This document shows positions 61,581 through 64,000 of a stretch of 64,000 nt of DNA, one piece after another. The stretch is from positions 2,492,558-2,556,557 of the forward strand of contig JAGGNK010011003.1 of assembly GCA_017590115.1 (NCBI GenBank). Direction: 5' to 3'. Position numbers and translations under genes: made by a program. This DNA is from Montifringilla adamsi (Eukaryota; Chordata; Aves; Passeriformes; Passeridae). Under the pieces are notes generated by a model. The model ran no database searches. It was not told the origin of the DNA and saw nothing but the letters and a program-made list of their open reading frames with translations. Numbering within the stretch: position 1 is the stretch's first letter; each line of letters starts with the position of its first letter.

Positions 61581-61865
61581 AGTCATAGAATCATGGCATG
61601 GTTTGGGTTGGAGTGACCTCAAACCCATCTCCTCCCACCCCTGCCATGGCAGGGACACCTCCCACTGTCCCAGGCTGCTCCAAGCCCTGTCCAGCCTGGC
61701 CTTGGAGACTCCCAGGGATGCAGGGGCAGCCACAGCTGCTCTGGGCACCCTGAGCCAGGGCCTGCCCACACTTTACAGTAAAGAATTTCCTCCATATATT
61801 TAACCTAAATATCCCCTTTTCAGTTTCAACCCATTTCCTCTTGTCCTGTCACTACAGTGCAGGCT
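61581..61865 (-). mobile_element. CR1 LINE 3' end, longest copy here
   Basis: Starts with the octamer-type end (CATAGAATCATGGCATGGTT) and continues through CCCCTGCCATGGCAGGGACA, GGCTGCTCCAAGCCCTGTCC and CACTTTACAGTAAAGAATTT to TTTCCTCTTGTCCTGTCACT. The longest and best preserved minus-orientation CR1 fragment in the window. Confidence 0.93.
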
Positions 61866-63204
61866 GCTGTGTTGCAGACACCTGGAAGAGAAAATCACTG
61901 ACTTCAGCATTACAAAATTGACAGTTACTTTGTTTTTGTCAGATTTCGTGGCTGGGGATTTTCCTTTTACTAAATCTGTCTGCTCCTGAAGTTTCTGTTC
62001 CCTGAGTGGAGCTGTGGTCTGGGTTTATGTGCTGGTGTTGTCAGGCTTCAGCAGCTCGAAAGCAACCACATAAATCTGTGCCCACCACTGTGGTGCCTGA
62101 GAAAGTGTAGAATAAAATCCCTGCCAACTTTCTGTGCTGTTACTGCCGGGCTGAGCCACCCTGTGTGTGCTGGTGCAGAAAAAGGTGTCATTTTTGTCAA
62201 AACCAAGCCTGTTTTCCTGACATGACAAGAAATGTATCACAAACAAACTGCTTGAGAAGCCCCGTGAGTTTTGTGTTTTAGAGGAGAACAGGATAATCTG
62301 ATTGTCTCCAGGGCCAGCTCCAGCGCTAGGAGGAAACATCATTTACTTCTTCCCAGAAAAGCAGTGAGTAAAAATTCTCCTTGACAGGTGATGTGCTCCT
62401 GCCTGAGCTGAAGGGATTCAGGGGCCACAGAAATGAAATGGGAAGATCAGGAATATTTTTCCTTTCCACCCAGTGGAATGTGCTGTTATTAGGGATAAAA
62501 AGAAGTGACATTTATCTCCCTCTTTTCACTTCATTAGGTAGGACTGTGCTCCCAGGAGGGAAAGAGTGGATGGAGTCCACTTGCTGTCTGTAGCTTTTAC
62601 TGCCCTACAATGCTCTCCTTTCAATCACACAAACATTTTGCTGTTGTTGTTTGCTTGGGGAGCTTCACTGGGCCTTGAAGGACAGAGGCATCACAGACAA
62701 GGACTTGCTAATACTCTATAAATATATAACTCTATCTGAAGTGCTTGAGAGAACCATGGAGGCCACGTTTCAGTGAGCAAAGTGGGGTGTAACAGGTTGG
62801 AAGTTTTGTTATCTCTGAGAGGATTTCCTGCTTTGGTTTATTTCAGGCTGGAAAAAGCTCCTGGGAACTGCAGAGCCTGGCTGGGAGCACAGGACAGGGA
62901 TCTCTTACAGCAGAGAGGTTTTTCTGATGGCCAAACAGTAGCTGGTGTCCTGAGGGTGATGGATTGTACCTGCTTGGAAGAGGGGAGAAAAAAAAGCAGT
63001 ATTTTCAAAAAAAGAGGATGTGAGGAATGTGGATATTAAAGAGATGGTAAAAGATGGCCTTGGACTGGAGCTGAATCCCCATTTCCTTGGTGGATCTGGT
63101 GCTTCATTCCCCAGAGTTCCACCCTGGACTTGTGGCATCTGATCAAACCTGCAGCAGCTTTTTGAGGTGCCCCGTGCTGTGCCCCCTCTCCATGCCAGGC
63201 AGCT
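61866..63204. other. Non-coding stretch, no gene seen
   Basis: No supported exon, RNA gene or repeat family. Confidence 0.5.
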
Positions 63205-63621
63205 TGTCACTGTCACATTCTCTGAAAAATCCCTTTGCCCAGGATTCGCCTCCTGGGAAGCTGAGAGGCCTCAGAGAAAAGGAAAGCAATTGTTATCTCA
63301 TTTGCTTCTCCTGTGTTGTGCTCATGTGGAATGTGTTTGGAGATTGTTCACCCACAGGTGATTGTTTCACTGCATTCTGCTGTGAGTTGTTTTCACTCTT
63401 TGGCCAGTCAGGGCCAAGCTGTGTCAGGGCTCTGGAGAGAGTCACGAGTTTTCATTATTATCTTTTTCGCATTTAGTAAGTATCCTTTCTGTATTCTTTA
63501 GTATAGTATAGTATTTTTTAATATAATATAGTATCATAAAGTAATAAATTAGCCTTCTGAGAACATGGAGCCAGATTCATCATTCCTTCCTTTGTCTGGG
63601 AACCCAGATGAAGTGAATACA
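63205..63621 (+). mobile_element. Solo retroviral LTR, copy 4 of 4
   Basis: The only plus-orientation copy of the LTR family at 42403, 43178 and 49027. It runs TGTCACTGTCACATTCTCTG … GCTTCTCCTGTGTTGTGCTC … with AATAAA at 63543-63548, then CTTCTGAGAACATGGAG, and ends around 63606-63621 (CCCA or ATACA). No viral genes attached. It is closest in detail to copy 2 (shared ACCTGTGGGTGAACAATCTC in reverse). Confidence 0.83.
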
Positions 63622-64000
63622 ATGCAAATGCAACAGCAGCTCCTCTGCCCCTCACCCTGGGGGAGCCCCTTGGCCTGCAGTTGTGATTATTGTGTTTAAA
63701 ACCAGCCCAGCACAGAGCAGCCACTGCGGGGGGACCATGGATTTACTATTAAGTGTGGAATTATGGATATGTACCTACAGCTATTTATATAATGCAAGCA
63801 GGAGGGGGTTATTCTTAAATCAACAAGGAAAAGCTTTTCCCAAATGTTCAGACTGCTGTGTGCTACCAAGCACCAGATACCAAGTATCTGAAAAAAAAAA
63901 CCTAAACCAACAGCAGAAAACAGAAAATATGGAGCAATATTTTTAGTGTAAATTAAACATAAATTTTTCCCTGTCATCTCAATAGTCAGACTCCATTATT
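63622..64000. other. Non-coding stretch, no gene seen
   Basis: AT-rich end of the window with an A run near 63890-63900. Nothing supported. Confidence 0.5.

Noticed and set aside
1..64000. CRISPR arrays, prophage, operons, tRNA or rRNA genes, or a wholly new gene system
   Set aside because: This is vertebrate nuclear DNA; no such structures were seen on either strand. The tandem arrays present lack the spacer diversity of CRISPR.

Overview
The window is avian nuclear DNA. The evidence is a chicken-repeat-1 (CR1) LINE background with about ten truncated 3'-end fragments, short solo retroviral LTRs of kinds I associate with songbirds, low gene density with long introns, and one large vertebrate zinc-finger exon. 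The order (songbird or close relative) is inferred from the repeats and is not proven.

The one gene I can identify with certainty is PRDM2 (RIZ), on the + strand. Two coding exons are visible. A 111-nt exon (24015-24125) carries the lysine-rich linker after the PR domain and the methionine at which the short RIZ2 form should start. A 4,366-nt exon (25008-29373) holds all eight zinc-finger units, the acidic block, the Pro/Ser-rich region and the basic C-terminal part. The exons of the PR (SET-like) domain were not found, so they should lie before position 1. I also could not find the short last coding exon(s) after 29373.

Layout. 1-24014 is intron before the RIZ2-start exon. It contains two CR1 fragments, an unusual G/T-only array (3816-4690) running into a CpG island (4690-5210) with a strong CTCF-like site and a 42-bp tandem repeat, and a 59-nt exon-like segment (20717-20775). 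24015-29373 is the PRDM2 coding block. 29374-30150 looks like a 3' UTR with several AATAAA signals for a form that does not splice on. 30151-64000 is mostly unannotated intronic or intergenic DNA. It has CR1 fragments, four copies of one LTR family (three -, one +), an element with perfect 12-bp inverted ends (49672-50288), a duplicated ~220-bp sequence of which one copy was split by an LTR, a 21-bp minisatellite (55128-55383), and a second CpG island (55380-55860) followed by two weak exon candidates that might belong to an alternative promoter or the next gene.

Function. The only protein supported is a nuclear transcriptional regulator. In the full-length form a PR domain encoded outside the window precedes the sequence seen here. 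The CpG island at 4.7-5.2 kb is a reasonable candidate for the internal RIZ2 promoter, though nothing in the sequence proves it. I found no RNA genes, CRISPR arrays, operons or clearly new gene system. The more unusual items are regulatory or repeat-derived and are listed as findings.
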